From the NCBI GenBank assembly GCA_027452245.1, contig DAIDGW010000265.1:1-57334 (forward strand): a stretch of DNA of 57,334 nucleotides. The letters run 5' to 3'. Both the position numbers and the translations under genes were made by a program. Positions 1-8,519 of the stretch are shown here, piece after piece (the stretch's first letter is position 1; each line of letters starts with the position of its first letter). This DNA is from Acidobacteriaceae bacterium. GTDB lineage: Bacteria > Acidobacteriota > Terriglobia > Terriglobales > Acidobacteriaceae. The notes under the pieces were generated by a model that was given only the letters and a program-made list of their open reading frames with translations, searched no databases and was not told where the DNA came from.

Positions 1-41
1 CCGCAGGACAGGAGTAGCCTGTAAAATAAACATTCATTGTT

Positions 42-890
42 ATGACTTGGTTTAAGCGGGAATCCGGCGAGTTGGATACTTCAGGCGAGAAGAAGGTCCG
101 CACTGAAGGGCTGTGGGTAAAGTGTGACAGTTGCCGCCAGATTATCTGGAAGAAAGATCTGGAAGAGAACATGAACGTCTGTCCAAAATGCGAAAAGCAT
201 TTTCGGATCGACGCCCGCTCCCGCCTATCCCAGTTGATGGACGAAGGCAAGTACGACATTTTCGACAACAACCTGTCGTCGACCGATCCACTGAAATTTG
301 TGGATCTCAAGCCTTACGCGAGCCGCCTGAAGCAAGCGCAAAAGGATACCGGGTTACGAGATGCCGTTATCAATGCACACGGAAAGCTGCAGGGACGTCC
401 CGTTGTAGCCAGCGTGATGGAGTATGCATTTATCGGTGGCAGTATGGGTGCAGTTGTCGGCGAGGCGATCACGCGGGCGGTAGAGCGCGCGGCCGATTCC
501 AAGATGCCGCTCATCATCGTGTCAGCCTCGGGCGGGGCGCGGATGATGGAAGGCGTTATCAGTCTGATGCAGCTGGCCAAAATTTCTGCCGCACTCGCCC
601 GCCTCGATAAAGCAAAGGTTCCTTATATCTCGCTATTGACTGATCCCACGACGGGCGGAGTAACCGCATCATTTGCCATGCTGGGGGATCTCAATATCGC
701 GGAGCCGGGGGCGCTGATTGGCTTCGCTGGTCCGCGCGTCATCGAGCAGACCATCCGGCAGAAGCTTCCGCCTGGATTCCAGCGAAGCGAGTTCCTCCTG
801 CAGCACGGCATGCTCGATGCGGTAGTTCCGCGCAAGCAACTCAAATCTTATATTGCGCGGGCATTGGATTTCATGACCGCGGCCGCGTAA
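42..890 (+). CDS. accD: Acetyl-CoA carboxylase carboxyltransferase subunit beta
   Basis: AccD pairs with AccA to move the carboxyl group from carboxybiotin to acetyl-CoA, giving malonyl-CoA for fatty acid synthesis in the cytoplasm. The 282-residue protein has the expected N-terminal C4 zinc ribbon (Cys28, Cys31, Cys47, Cys50) and then a crotonase-like carboxyltransferase fold with the glycine-rich stretches IGGSMGAVVGEA (about 131-142) and SASGGARMMEG. Length is normal for the family. It starts at an ATG after a purine-rich GGACAGGAG stretch about 20 bases upstream. It is convergent with rplI, and a strong hairpin lies between them. No accA is visible in the window. The identification is secure. 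Confidence 0.97.
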   Translation: MTWFKRESGELDTSGEKKVRTEGLWVKCDSCRQIIWKKDLEENMNVCPKCEKHFRIDARSRLSQLMDEGKYDIFDNNLSSTDPLKFVDLKPYASRLKQAQKDTGLRDAVINAHGKLQGRPVVASVMEYAFIGGSMGAVVGEAITRAVERAADSKMPLIIVSASGGARMMEGVISLMQLAKISAALARLDKAKVPYISLLTDPTTGGVTASFAMLGDLNIAEPGALIGFAGPRVIEQTIRQKLPPGFQRSEFLLQHGMLDAVVPRKQLKSYIARALDFMTAAA

Positions 891-949
891 AGCAGATTGC
901 TGGGCGGCAGGTGATAAGTGCGGTAAGTGCGGAAGGAATGGACAATGCA

Positions 950-989
950 AATGCCCCATCCTTACGCAATTGCGAGAAGATGGGGCATT
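950..989. terminator. Hairpin terminator between convergent accD and rplI
   Basis: A perfect 11-bp inverted repeat (AATGCCCCATC at 950-960, GATGGGGCATT at 979-989) surrounds an 18-base loop that itself contains the palindrome CGCAATTGCG. It sits between the 3' ends of accD and rplI and could stop transcription from both sides. There is no long T tract on either side, so its efficiency as an intrinsic terminator is uncertain. Confidence 0.6.
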
Positions 990-1009
990 CTGAGTTTCGG
1001 CCGGCGGGC

Positions 1010-1465
1010 TTACTCGGCGACAGATTCTTTCTCAATCACAACTTTCAGATGAGCTGTGACGTCCTTATGCAACTTCACCGGGACGGTGAATTCTCCGAGA
1101 GTCTTCAGCGATTCGTGCAGCTGAATCTTGCGTCGATCGACATTGAAGCCTTTGCGCTCCAGCGCATCCGCAAGGTCGCTCGACGTAACCGAACCAAACA
1201 GCTGATCGTGTTCCCCGGAGCGGCGCTGGAATGAGAGGGAGAGCCCATCGAACTGCTTGCCCAACTCTTCGGCCTGCGCTTTCTCCTTGGCTGACCGGCG
1301 CACGGCAGCCGCTTTCATCTGGACGATGACGGCTTTATTGCCTTCATTCGCCTCAATCGCCAGCTTACGCGGAAGAAGAAAGTTCCGGCCATAGCCTTCT
1401 GCGACCTTGACGACGTCGCCGCGCGAGCCCAGCTTCGCTACATCTTTTTTGAGAATGACTTCCAT
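1010..1465 (-). CDS. rplI: 50S ribosomal protein L9 (bL9)
   Basis: bL9 binds 23S rRNA and extends from the large subunit near the L1 stalk. The 151-residue protein starts MEVILKKDVAKLGSRGDVV, the classic bL9 N-terminal domain, followed by the GYGRNFLLPRKLA signature, a long connecting helix and a C-terminal domain with FGSVTSSDLADAL. The ATG at 1465 is chosen because it gives the family N-terminus; the reading frame stays open upstream but adds unrelated residues. It is the last gene of the rpsF-rpsR-rplI run, about 90 bases after rpsR. Normal length and no missing elements. Confidence 0.97.
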   Translation of the reverse strand: MEVILKKDVAKLGSRGDVVKVAEGYGRNFLLPRKLAIEANEGNKAVIVQMKAAAVRRSAKEKAQAEELGKQFDGLSLSFQRRSGEHDQLFGSVTSSDLADALERKGFNVDRRKIQLHESLKTLGEFTVPVKLHKDVTAHLKVVIEKESVAE

Positions 1466-1557
1466 GGATGACTCCAGTCGTTTGAATTGGGTAGCCAGCG
1501 ACTGACGGCCCATGAGCACGAGCGCTCCCTGAACAGTCAGTATTCGCGGCTGAGAAT

Positions 1558-1899
1558 TTATGCAATGCGTCCGGCAAAGGGCAGCAAAGCGATGTTGCGC
1601 GCTTGTTTGATTGCAACCGAAAGCCGCCGCTGATGCGGCGTGCATACGCCGGTCAACCGCCGTGGCACAATCTTGCCGCTCTCGGCGACAAACTGTCCGA
1701 GAAGACGATAATCCTTGTAGTTGATATTCTCGATTTTCTCGACGCAGAATTTGCAGACCTTTTTCCGCCGGAAAAACTTGCGTCCACCTTCGCGCGCGGG
1801 GCCTCCGGGGCCTCCGGGGCGCCCACCGGATCGGGGACGATCGCCGCCGGAACGGGGTCCGTCGCCGGCGGGTGCTGCTGGTTTCATTTCGTCAGCCAT
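1558..1899 (-). CDS. rpsR: 30S ribosomal protein S18 (bS18), N-terminally extended
   Basis: bS18 binds the small-subunit platform as a partner of bS6. The core, from about residue 40, shows the family signature [19 protein letters not shown] and then [29 protein letters not shown]. It is preceded by about 38 residues rich in Gly, Pro, Arg and Asp that most bS18 proteins (roughly 75-90 residues) lack. The ATG at 1899 has an excellent GAAGGAG ribosome binding site 5 bases upstream, so the extension is probably translated. The CxxC pair in the core would permit zinc binding, as in zinc-type S18 paralogues. Encoded between rpsF and rplI as usual. Confidence 0.96.
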   Translation of the reverse strand: MADEMKPAAPAGDGPRSGGDRPRSGGRPGGPGGPAREGGRKFFRRKKVCKFCVEKIENINYKDYRLLGQFVAESGKIVPRRLTGVCTPHQRRLSVAIKQARNIALLPFAGRIA

Positions 1900-2037
1900 A
1901 GTTCTCCTTCAAAATGTCTTCTTCGCCGCACCAATATCGGTGCCCGGCGGGGTTTCATGTTTGAATCTAAGCCACGAGAACACTCATGCACGGTTCAGGC
2001 AGCCATGCGCATCGGACGTTTGTCGATCGCGAATGCG

Positions 2038-2454
2038 CTAGGCCGTGGCGGCAGGTGTTTCAGCCGCTTCCGCAGCGGGAGTCGGCTCGCCCGATGCCGC
2101 GGGCTGCGCACTGACCTTTTTGCGTGCGTCGCGGAGCGCCTTGATCTTGTCCAGGCGCTTCTGCTCTTCATCAGTCCGCACGGTGAGAAACTTGATCACC
2201 GGCTCGGTGACGCGCAAACGGCGCTCAAGTTCGTGAATGGCAGATCCGCCGCCTTCCACGATCAGCAGCACATAAATACCGTCATTGAACTTCCGGACGG
2301 TATAGGCCAGCCGACGCTTGCCCATCTTCTCCACGCTTTTTACGGATCCCTGGGAAGCGGGAACGGCCGACTGCAGCGTGGAAATCAGCTTGTCCAAGTC
2401 TTCGTCGGTCATATCCGGCCGAACAATAAACATCAATTCGTAAGTACGATTCAT
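2038..2454 (-). CDS. rpsF: 30S ribosomal protein S6 (bS6)
   Basis: bS6 binds bS18 and 16S rRNA in the small-subunit platform. The 138-residue protein starts MNRTYELMFIVRPDM and contains KRRLAYTVRKFNDGIYVLL, both typical of bS6. After about residue 112 there is a low-complexity tail rich in Ala, Pro and Glu that most bS6 proteins lack. The ATG at 2454 is preferred over the in-frame TTG four codons upstream because a GGAG motif lies 6 bases before it. First of the rpsF-rpsR-rplI group and downstream of pth. Confidence 0.96.
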   Translation of the reverse strand: MNRTYELMFIVRPDMTDEDLDKLISTLQSAVPASQGSVKSVEKMGKRRLAYTVRKFNDGIYVLLIVEGGGSAIHELERRLRVTEPVIKFLTVRTDEEQKRLDKIKALRDARKKVSAQPAASGEPTPAAEAAETPAATA

Positions 2455-2544
2455 TCGTTTCTCCAAAATCTGCCTGCCATCCTGAGCGACACCAGTTGAT
2501 CGGCGAAGTATGCAAGTGAGACAGCGCTCAACATCGCTTGTAGA

Positions 2545-3120
2545 TCACTCCGTATCCCGGCGGTTAAAGCGATTCATGGCCGCCGCCGGACCGTCCCGCA
2601 AAATCGCCCGCACCGCGTCTTCCGCTGTGTCGAGCATTCCATCCAAAACTTCGAGATCTTTTTTTCGCATCGCAGCAAGCAAATATTCTTTGCCCTCCGC
2701 AATCTTGTGCTCCGGGGCAACTCCGATCCGGATGCGCAAAAAATCCTGGGTATCCAGCGCCCCGATGATCGACTCGATCCCGTTGTGCCCTGCCGAACTG
2801 CGCCGGGTGTGAATACGCAACGTACCCAGCGGAAAGTCGAGTTCGTCCTGGATCACAATCAGGTCCGATTCCGGCTTCCCATCGTTCTTCTGAAGCAGCT
2901 CGCGAACCGACAAGCCGCTCAGATTCATGTACGTCTCGGGCTTGGCCAGCAGGACCGGAACATCTTCGATCACGACTCGCGCCGTGAGCGCCCGGCACTG
3001 CCGGTTTCGCACTTCCACCTGCAGATCGCTGGCGATACGATCGATTGCCAAAAAACCTGCATTATGCGGCGTGAACTGATATTCGATCCCAGGATTGCCA
3101 AGTCCGACGATCAGTTTCAC
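2545..3120 (-). CDS. pth: Peptidyl-tRNA hydrolase
   Basis: Pth cleaves the ester bond of peptidyl-tRNAs released from stalled ribosomes, recycling the tRNA. The 191-residue protein begins MKLIVGLGNPGIEYQFTPHN, which holds the conserved Asn and the catalytic His of the family. KPETYMNLSG, the catalytic Asp region IQDELDFPLG and SAGHNGIESII all follow in the normal order. Length is normal. It lies between rplY and rpsF on the same strand, the ctc-pth pairing also seen in Firmicutes, so co-transcription is likely. Confidence 0.96.
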   Translation of the reverse strand: MKLIVGLGNPGIEYQFTPHNAGFLAIDRIASDLQVEVRNRQCRALTARVVIEDVPVLLAKPETYMNLSGLSVRELLQKNDGKPESDLIVIQDELDFPLGTLRIHTRRSSAGHNGIESIIGALDTQDFLRIRIGVAPEHKIAEGKEYLLAAMRKKDLEVLDGMLDTAEDAVRAILRDGPAAAMNRFNRRDTE

Positions 3121-3213
3121 GTCTGATAAATTTCCTAGCCGTAAAATCCTTCCCCTTCGACCATGCTGAGGGTCAGGAGGACGAGGGCGAACGCGAACGA
3201 ACGCCCAACGCCG

Positions 3214-3927
3214 CTACTTCTTTTCTTTCTTCTCAGACTTCTCAGCAGGAGCCTCAGCACCTTCTTCCTCAGTCTCCTGCTTGCCCTTCTTGATGACTTC
3301 CGGTTCAGCCGGAGCCGCCGCCGCTTCCGCCGCAGCTTCCGGAGTCGCGGCCACTTCCTCCTTCACCGACGTAACGTGAGCCACCGGCTGGTTCTCATCG
3401 CTCAGGAACTTGATCTTTTCGTTATGCGGCAGATCCGAAACACGGAGCACTTTGCCGAAGACAAGACTTGTCACATCCAGGTCGATGTGGCTCGGGATGT
3501 CGCCGGGCAAGCACTCGATCTCGACTTCACGCAGCATCTGCTCCAGAATCCCGCCCTGAGTTTTGACGCCTTCAGCAACGCCTTGCAACTGGATCGGGAC
3601 GCTCACGCGCAGAGACCTATCCATTGCGATGCGCTTCAGATCGATGTGCAGCAGACTGCCCTTGATCGGCTCGTATTGCCAATCCACGATCATGGCCTTG
3701 CTGTGCTCGCCGTCAAGGGTGAGATCGAAAATCGTGTTGTAACCAGTCTCGGAGTGTAGAATGCGCAGCACTTGCCGCGGATCGACGCTTACCGGAGTCG
3801 ACTGCTTGTTTGCGCCATACACCACGCCGGGAATCTTTCCGTCGCGGCGCACGCGGCGGGCCTGGTTCTTATTGCCCGATTCCCGTGGATGCGCTTCGAG
3901 AATGTTCTGTTCCATTACAGTCGCCAT
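3214..3927 (-). CDS. rplY: 50S ribosomal protein L25/general stress protein Ctc (bL25, TL5 type)
   Basis: bL25 binds 5S rRNA. The 237-residue protein has an N-terminal L25 domain (RESGNKNQARRVRRDGKIPGVVYG, about 15-38) and a second TL5-type beta domain (HIDLKRIAMDRSLRVSVPI and ECLPGDIPSHIDLDVTSL). From about residue 190 follows a low-complexity tail of Ala, Glu, Pro and Lys ending in a run of Lys and Glu. The start at 3927 has an AGGGG element about 11 bases upstream; an internal Met at codon 5 is an alternative. The stop of prs is only 14 bases upstream, so the two genes are co-transcribed. Confidence 0.95.
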   Translation of the reverse strand: MATVMEQNILEAHPRESGNKNQARRVRRDGKIPGVVYGANKQSTPVSVDPRQVLRILHSETGYNTIFDLTLDGEHSKAMIVDWQYEPIKGSLLHIDLKRIAMDRSLRVSVPIQLQGVAEGVKTQGGILEQMLREVEIECLPGDIPSHIDLDVTSLVFGKVLRVSDLPHNEKIKFLSDENQPVAHVTSVKEEVAATPEAAAEAAAAPAEPEVIKKGKQETEEEGAEAPAEKSEKKEKK

Positions 3928-3941
3928 AAATTCGCTTTCCC

Positions 3942-5012
3942 CTACATGAATAGCTTGCTTACAGAAGTCTCTTCGTGGTTCGCCTGAATCGCCCGGCCAA
4001 TTAAACCTGCAATTGAAAGCACGTGTATCTTCGGCTCCTGCTTGGCTGCCTCGGAGAGCGGGATCGTGTTTGTGACCACAACTTCCCGAATCGCCGAATT
4101 GTGGATGTTTTCCACTGCGGGGCCCGAAAGAACCGGATGCGAACAGCAGGCATACACTTCAGCCGCTCCGTTTTCGAGAAGCGCGGATGCCGTTTTCACC
4201 AATGTACCAGCCGTATCGATCAAATCATCGATGATCAGGCAAGTGCGCCCGTTGACGTCACCGATTACGTGCATGACTTCAGCCACATTCATCTCGACCC
4301 GTCGCTTATCGACGATGGCCAAGGCTGCGTCCACTTTCTTCGCAAAAAACCGGGCGCGTTCCACGCCGCCGGCATCGGGGGAAACAATCGTCAAGTTCGG
4401 CAAAGCCAGTTTCTTGAAGTGATCCACCAAGACCGGCGAAGCGAACAAATGATCCACCGGGATATTGAAAAAACCCTGCAACTGCGGCGTGTGCAGATCG
4501 ACAATCAAAGCACGATGCGCGCCCGCCGCGGTCAGCAAATCCGCCACCAGCTTCGACGAAATCGGGCTGCGGGGTTTGTCTTTCCGATCCTGCCGCGCGT
4601 AACCAAAATACGGAATCACCGCCGTAATACGTCGTGCCGAGGCACGTTTCAGTGCGTCAATCATGAGCAGCAGTTCCATCAGATGCTCATCGACGCTCGT
4701 GCTCTTGGTGCTGTCGCGGTGCGCCGCCCGGCACGTAGGCTGCATCACGAACACGTCGCAACCGCGAACATTCTCCTGAATCTGCACATAGGCTTCGCCG
4801 TCGGCGAAACGCGTGACCAGAGCCTGGCCCCGCTGCATACCCAGGAAGTGGCAGACTTCATCTGCCAAGGGTTCATTGGCAGTCCCGCTGAAAATCTTGA
4901 ATTTTTCATCAACCCGCGCTTTGCCTTTACGCTCCGACTTGTCGTCGGGCATAGGCGTGGGTTTTTTTTCGGCTTTCTCCGTCTTTTCGTGCGGCGTCGC
5001 CAAAGTGGCCAT
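3942..5012 (-). CDS. prs: Ribose-phosphate pyrophosphokinase (PRPP synthase)
   Basis: Prs makes PRPP from ribose 5-phosphate and ATP for nucleotide, His and Trp synthesis. Visible family elements are [73 protein letters not shown] and the PRPP-binding loop [13 protein letters not shown]. At 356 residues it is about 40 longer than typical class I enzymes. It has a charged Lys/Glu-rich N-terminal extension of about 37 residues and a roughly 9-residue insertion (about 95-108, containing HRDSTKSTS) before the DEHLMELL helix. The catalytic and PRPP motifs are intact. The gene lies between the tRNA-Gln gene and rplY. Confidence 0.95.
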   Translation of the reverse strand: MATLATPHEKTEKAEKKPTPMPDDKSERKGKARVDEKFKIFSGTANEPLADEVCHFLGMQRGQALVTRFADGEAYVQIQENVRGCDVFVMQPTCRAAHRDSTKSTSVDEHLMELLLMIDALKRASARRITAVIPYFGYARQDRKDKPRSPISSKLVADLLTAAGAHRALIVDLHTPQLQGFFNIPVDHLFASPVLVDHFKKLALPNLTIVSPDAGGVERARFFAKKVDAALAIVDKRRVEMNVAEVMHVIGDVNGRTCLIIDDLIDTAGTLVKTASALLENGAAEVYACCSHPVLSGPAVENIHNSAIREVVVTNTIPLSEAAKQEPKIHVLSIAGLIGRAIQANHEETSVSKLFM

Positions 5013-5054
5013 AGTTGCTCGCTCGTAGCTTTCGCTCAGGCTGACAGCTGAAAT

Positions 5055-5128
5055 TGGCTGGGCCGCTAGGATTCGAACCTAGACAAAGTGCTCCAAAGGC
5101 ACTTGACCTACCATTAGTCGACGGCCCA
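5055..5128 (-). tRNA. tRNA-Gln (anticodon TTG)
   Basis: On the minus strand a complete cloverleaf can be drawn. The acceptor arm is TGGGCCG with CGGCCCA. The anticodon stem AGTGC/GCACT encloses the loop CTTTGGA, giving anticodon TTG. The T arm is CTAGG-TTCGAAT-CCTAG. The discriminator base is G, followed by an encoded CCA. It is placed between ispE and prs and is probably co-transcribed with them. Confidence 0.95.
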
Positions 5129-5201
5129 GTACGCTCTCCGATTCCCTGCTGTCGATTCGCCCGCCTAGTGTATCGCGTCGCAAATAATCGGCAATTGGAA
5201 A

Positions 5202-6188
5202 TCAATCACCAGGAATCCTCTGCCAGTACATTTTCCGGGTGAGCGTCGTTGTTGCTAATGCCGTCCATCCCTGCTGGCACAATCCGCTTGCGGCCTCAGT
5301 AGCAGCCTTCTTCGAGCCGAATAATCCGTAGAGCGTGGACCCGGAGCCCGATAGAGACGCATATTCGGCGCCAGCACGATCCAACGCACGTTTAGCTTCA
5401 CGCAGTTCGGGGTACTCAGGAAAGACGACTTCTTCGAAGTCGTTTGCGATCCCGGCCCGGACAAGCTCGAGAAGCAGATTCTCGGCCCGGCCCCTTCCAA
5501 AAGGAGCACCGGAGTAAACCTCGCCCAACCGGCCCGAAAGGGCACGGCTAAGCTGATTTATTCTATCGGATGGATTCAGCAGCGTCAATTTTGGGTCGCC
5601 TTGGGCGGCTCGATCGTCCGCTCCAGACATCGCATCCCAACGTGCGAATGCTTTTGGAGTGGAAACCCCAATTTCTGGCGTGAGCACGACACAAGGAGTC
5701 GCAGGCAAGTCCGGAAGCGGATACACCTGCTCGCCCCGGCCAAGGCCGAGGATTGTTCCTCCGATCAAAAACAGGGACAGGTCTGACCCAACCTCGGCCG
5801 CGATGCGCAGTTTTTCTGGGGCCGGCAATAACGTCTTCAGCCCCCGCTCGAGTCCGAGCATGGTGGCGATGGCATTTGCGGATGCTCCCCCTAAACCCCC
5901 TTGAACCGGCAGACGTTTTTCGATTTCAATTCGGACTCGTCCTGTCTTACCCAAGGCCGCTAGAGTCTTCTCCGCGACGCGATAGCATGTATTGGAGGCA
6001 TCCTTCGGCACACGTGGGTCAACGCATGCGATTTCGATCCCGCTGCCGCGCGCCACGCTCACGCGCAACAGGTCATGCAACCCGATTGTCTGATAGATCG
6101 TTAGAAGGTCATGAAAGCCGTCGGGGCGCCGGGCACCAAGGCGCAGCCCAAGATTGATTTTGGCGAAAGATCGAACCGTGACAGTCAT
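5202..6188 (-). CDS. ispE: 4-diphosphocytidyl-2-C-methyl-D-erythritol kinase
   Basis: IspE phosphorylates CDP-methylerythritol in the MEP route to isoprenoids. The 328-residue protein starts MTVTVRSFAKINLGLRLGAR, the substrate-binding AKINLxL motif of the family. It has RRPDGFHDL, the GHMP kinase glycine loop LPVQGGLGGASANAIATM and a C-terminal ASLSGSGSTLYGLF motif. The loop reads GGLGGASAN where many homologues have GGLGGGSSN, a conservative change. Length is slightly above the usual 280-300. It is the most upstream gene of the minus-strand housekeeping run. Confidence 0.95.
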   Translation of the reverse strand: MTVTVRSFAKINLGLRLGARRPDGFHDLLTIYQTIGLHDLLRVSVARGSGIEIACVDPRVPKDASNTCYRVAEKTLAALGKTGRVRIEIEKRLPVQGGLGGASANAIATMLGLERGLKTLLPAPEKLRIAAEVGSDLSLFLIGGTILGLGRGEQVYPLPDLPATPCVVLTPEIGVSTPKAFARWDAMSGADDRAAQGDPKLTLLNPSDRINQLSRALSGRLGEVYSGAPFGRGRAENLLLELVRAGIANDFEEVVFPEYPELREAKRALDRAGAEYASLSGSGSTLYGLFGSKKAATEAASGLCQQGWTALATTTLTRKMYWQRIPGD

Positions 6189-6517
6189 GGAAGCAACGAT
6201 TCTAATCTGAAGGCACGATTTTCCTCTTCCAGTTCGATCGGAGCGTCAGATGCATGGGCAACCTATTCTCTCCCGACAACCCGCAGCCACACTTCGGTAA
6301 TCTCGACATGAACTCCAGTACGCCGCATTCTGGATGTGATCTCAATCGCAGCCGCTGTGGGGCGGCTTCCCCTGAATCCCACCAATGTGGGACCGCGAAC
6401 TGGAGTGCCACCGAGGCGGACCGGCACTCTCCCGTTTTGGGGCGCACGTTGCAGGGCGCGGAGCAAGTCCATCCAAAAATTTAGCCGGGATTCGCATGCC
6501 GGTTTGCGAGGTGTTCT
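6189..6517. other. Intergenic region upstream of ispE, no confident gene
   Basis: This 329-base stretch separates divergent ispE and the secreted protein at 6518. Short open frames exist on both strands but none has a convincing family match. On the minus strand near 6270-6312 the translation VEITEVWLRVV resembles the N-terminus of SpoVG, then hits a stop. This could be a decayed spoVG or chance. It should also hold the promoter for the ispE operon, but I see no clear -35/-10 pair. Confidence 0.4.
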
Positions 6518-7333
6518 ATGCGGTGGCGCACCGTTGTCGCAGTAGGCACGCTAAGCATGTTCATCAATGTAGCGACATTGGCGTTCAGCCAGAGTTCGTA
6601 TCAAGTAATCTCCATAACGGACGGAGGCACGATTTCGGGCATCGTGAAGTGGTCCGGGCCTGCACCTCATAACCTGGAATTTCCGATCACCAAAGACCCT
6701 TCCATCTGTGACCCCGACGGAAAGAAAACGGCTAATCTGGAGCGCTTGATTATTGGGCCCGACGGCGGCGTTGCAAATACGGTTGTATATCTCAAAGGCA
6801 TCTCGGCGGGCAAAGCACTCGATCTGCCGACGCAACGGCGCCACCTTGACCAGAAGCACTGCCGGTATATCCCGCACATTCTTCTGGTTCCGCAAAATGG
6901 TTCGCTATCGATGGAGAGTTCTGATGCGACTCTGCACACCATCCACATGGATGGAGCAGCGACATACAACCTCCCGTTCCCGTTTCCAAACCTGGTGTCC
7001 ACCCGTACCATGCCGTCGCCCGGACTGGTCAATCTTCGCTGCAATGGCGGACATGTGTGGATGAACGCTGAAATGCTGGTCGTGACGCACCCCTACTACG
7101 CCGTAACGGATGAAAGCGGCCGATTCGAACTCACCAACGTTCCTCCGGGAAATTATCAGATCGTAGCCTGGCATGAAGGCTGGGGCCTTGCAGGCAGGGA
7201 GCAGGCGTACGACGTCCTGACCGAACACAGGATAGAACGTCCGGTCTTCACCGAGCCGCGGACATGGGAAAAATCCGTGACCGTGTCTCCGGGTCAAGCC
7301 AGCGCAGTGAACTTCACACTGCCCGGGAAGTAA
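6518..7333 (+). CDS. Exported carboxypeptidase-regulatory-like/cupredoxin-like protein
   Basis: The 271-residue protein has a signal peptide (MRWRTVVAVGTLSMFINVATLAFSQ) and is probably periplasmic. Residues about 34-130 resemble methylamine-utilisation/cupredoxin-type domains (GGTISGIVKWSGPAP, GGVANTVVYLKG, LVPQNGSLSMESSDATLHTIH). NLRCNGGHVWMNAEMLVVTHPYYAVTDESGRFEL then leads into a carboxypeptidase regulatory-like fold with VPPGNYQIVAWHEGW. Several His residues, a Cys and a Met could coordinate copper, but whether the site is complete cannot be judged by eye. Such proteins are common in Acidobacteria and their role is largely unknown. It stands alone on the plus strand. Confidence 0.75.
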   Translation: MRWRTVVAVGTLSMFINVATLAFSQSSYQVISITDGGTISGIVKWSGPAPHNLEFPITKDPSICDPDGKKTANLERLIIGPDGGVANTVVYLKGISAGKALDLPTQRRHLDQKHCRYIPHILLVPQNGSLSMESSDATLHTIHMDGAATYNLPFPFPNLVSTRTMPSPGLVNLRCNGGHVWMNAEMLVVTHPYYAVTDESGRFELTNVPPGNYQIVAWHEGWGLAGREQAYDVLTEHRIERPVFTEPRTWEKSVTVSPGQASAVNFTLPGK

Positions 7334-7348
7334 GGATTGAGACAAAAA

Positions 7349-8083
7349 CTAGCGGCGTTTATAGTGAATGGCGAATTCGAAGCCCGGATTCGCTGGAAAT
7401 AGCTCCGCCACCATCCTGAGGCGATCTGCTAGAGCGGAGGGAGCCAGAAGAGGATAGTCGCGTTCTCTGAGGTCGTAGTAGTCCAGATCGAGATAGAGCG
7501 ACAGCAGGTAAATGGATATTGTGTCAGAAAATGTCGCCTCGAAGTACTCGTTCTTGTGACGTTCGGCATCGGGTACACTGGAGGTCGAAACCTTGCGAGC
7601 TTCCCAAGCGTCGAGGGAAGTTTCGCCACGGGCGTCACCCTGAACCTGTTTCCAGGCTAATTCGCTGAATGCGTGCGCCACGCCAGCCCGCTCCACCAAT
7701 GCATGTCCCACGTTAATGTAAAACTCAAACGCGACGGAAAATTTGTCGTCCATCAATCGGGTTGAGATGAAGACACACTGTGAGTCGCCCAGGTTCAGAT
7801 TACGGTGACACACTGCGTTGTCACTTAACGCCACGTCATAGCGGTCAGCGATGACGGTCTCCTCACCCTGGCTAACCGTAAGCGGCACAAAATAATAGGC
7901 TTTGCGACTCAAAGCAGCCGCGACTTTCGCCGGAACCGCAGCTACCATGCGTTCCAGGTCAAACGAATTGAGGGCAGTCTCACCCGCGACGGCGTAGCAG
8001 ATCCCGTTCGCAGCCTGCGATACGGGTGTTGTGCGAACAACTTCCGCCGGACTTCGCGTAATGGCTTGCGCCGCTTGCGACAT
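7349..8083 (-). CDS. Conserved-looking protein of unknown function
   Basis: This 244-residue protein is not recognised. It has no signal peptide, membrane segment or known motif; it looks like a soluble cytoplasmic protein of mixed alpha/beta character. There is an acidic, tyrosine-rich stretch (SLYLDLDYYDLRERDYPLL, about 196-214). The ATG at 8083 is preferred to the TTG two codons upstream. It is convergent with the exported protein at 6518-7333, with only 15 bases between stops, and divergent from the small membrane protein at 8217. Base use matches the neighbours, so it is probably a real lineage gene. Confidence 0.6.
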   Translation of the reverse strand: MSQAAQAITRSPAEVVRTTPVSQAANGICYAVAGETALNSFDLERMVAAVPAKVAAALSRKAYYFVPLTVSQGEETVIADRYDVALSDNAVCHRNLNLGDSQCVFISTRLMDDKFSVAFEFYINVGHALVERAGVAHAFSELAWKQVQGDARGETSLDAWEARKVSTSSVPDAERHKNEYFEATFSDTISIYLLSLYLDLDYYDLRERDYPLLAPSALADRLRMVAELFPANPGFEFAIHYKRR

Positions 8084-8216
8084 AATCAATCTATTTTATA
8101 CACGAGTTGAGATTTGCAGCTTGGTATTCGAGTAGTCGGAAAATTCCGACACTGTGCCGGGCAAGAACGACAGGTGAACCCTCCTTTTGGATACAGGATT
8201 GGTGTAGCTTAGAACT

Positions 8217-8516
8217 ATGCCCGTTCAAGCCAGCTCCCACTCGCCCCACTGGTACGGCATTCCTGTTCGAGTGCTTCTGGTGACATTCATCTGCACCCTG
8301 CTATGTTTTGCCGTCAGTCTTTTTGTCGGAATTCTTGGTACCGTCCTGGTGTCACTGGCCAGGCATGTTCACCCGGACATGCGAATTGCCTACAGGCATA
8401 TTGCTTTGCCGATCGCTCTCATCGGTGGCGGAATCATCTTTGTATTCATGCTTCTCAGCGAAATTCGCCATTATCGACAGACCAAGGCATTGTCTTCCAT
8501 CGCGAGGACGAGCTAA
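8217..8516 (+). CDS. Small membrane protein, two predicted transmembrane helices
   Basis: The 99-residue protein has hydrophobic segments at about 16-41 (VLLVTFICTLLCFAVSLFVG and onward) and 59-81 (IALPIALIGGGIIFVFMLL), joined by a short loop with His and Arg residues. No known family is recognised. It ends 3 bases before the ATG of the glutamine amidotransferase gene, so the two are likely co-transcribed and translationally coupled. A function cannot be assigned. Confidence 0.7.
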   Translation: MPVQASSHSPHWYGIPVRVLLVTFICTLLCFAVSLFVGILGTVLVSLARHVHPDMRIAYRHIALPIALIGGGIIFVFMLLSEIRHYRQTKALSSIARTS

Positions 8517-8519
8517 GGC

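Noticed and set aside
131-610. Long open frame inside accD on the plus strand
   Set aside because: It overlaps accD fully, has no family motifs and is explained by the GC-rich codon use of accD in another frame.
1603-2499. 298-codon frame on the plus strand across rpsR and rpsF
   Set aside because: It runs antisense to two certain ribosomal protein genes, has low-complexity composition and no motif.
4023-5051. 342-codon plus-strand frame antisense to prs
   Set aside because: prs is unmistakable on the minus strand. The plus frame is an antisense shadow with an odd His/Arg-rich composition.
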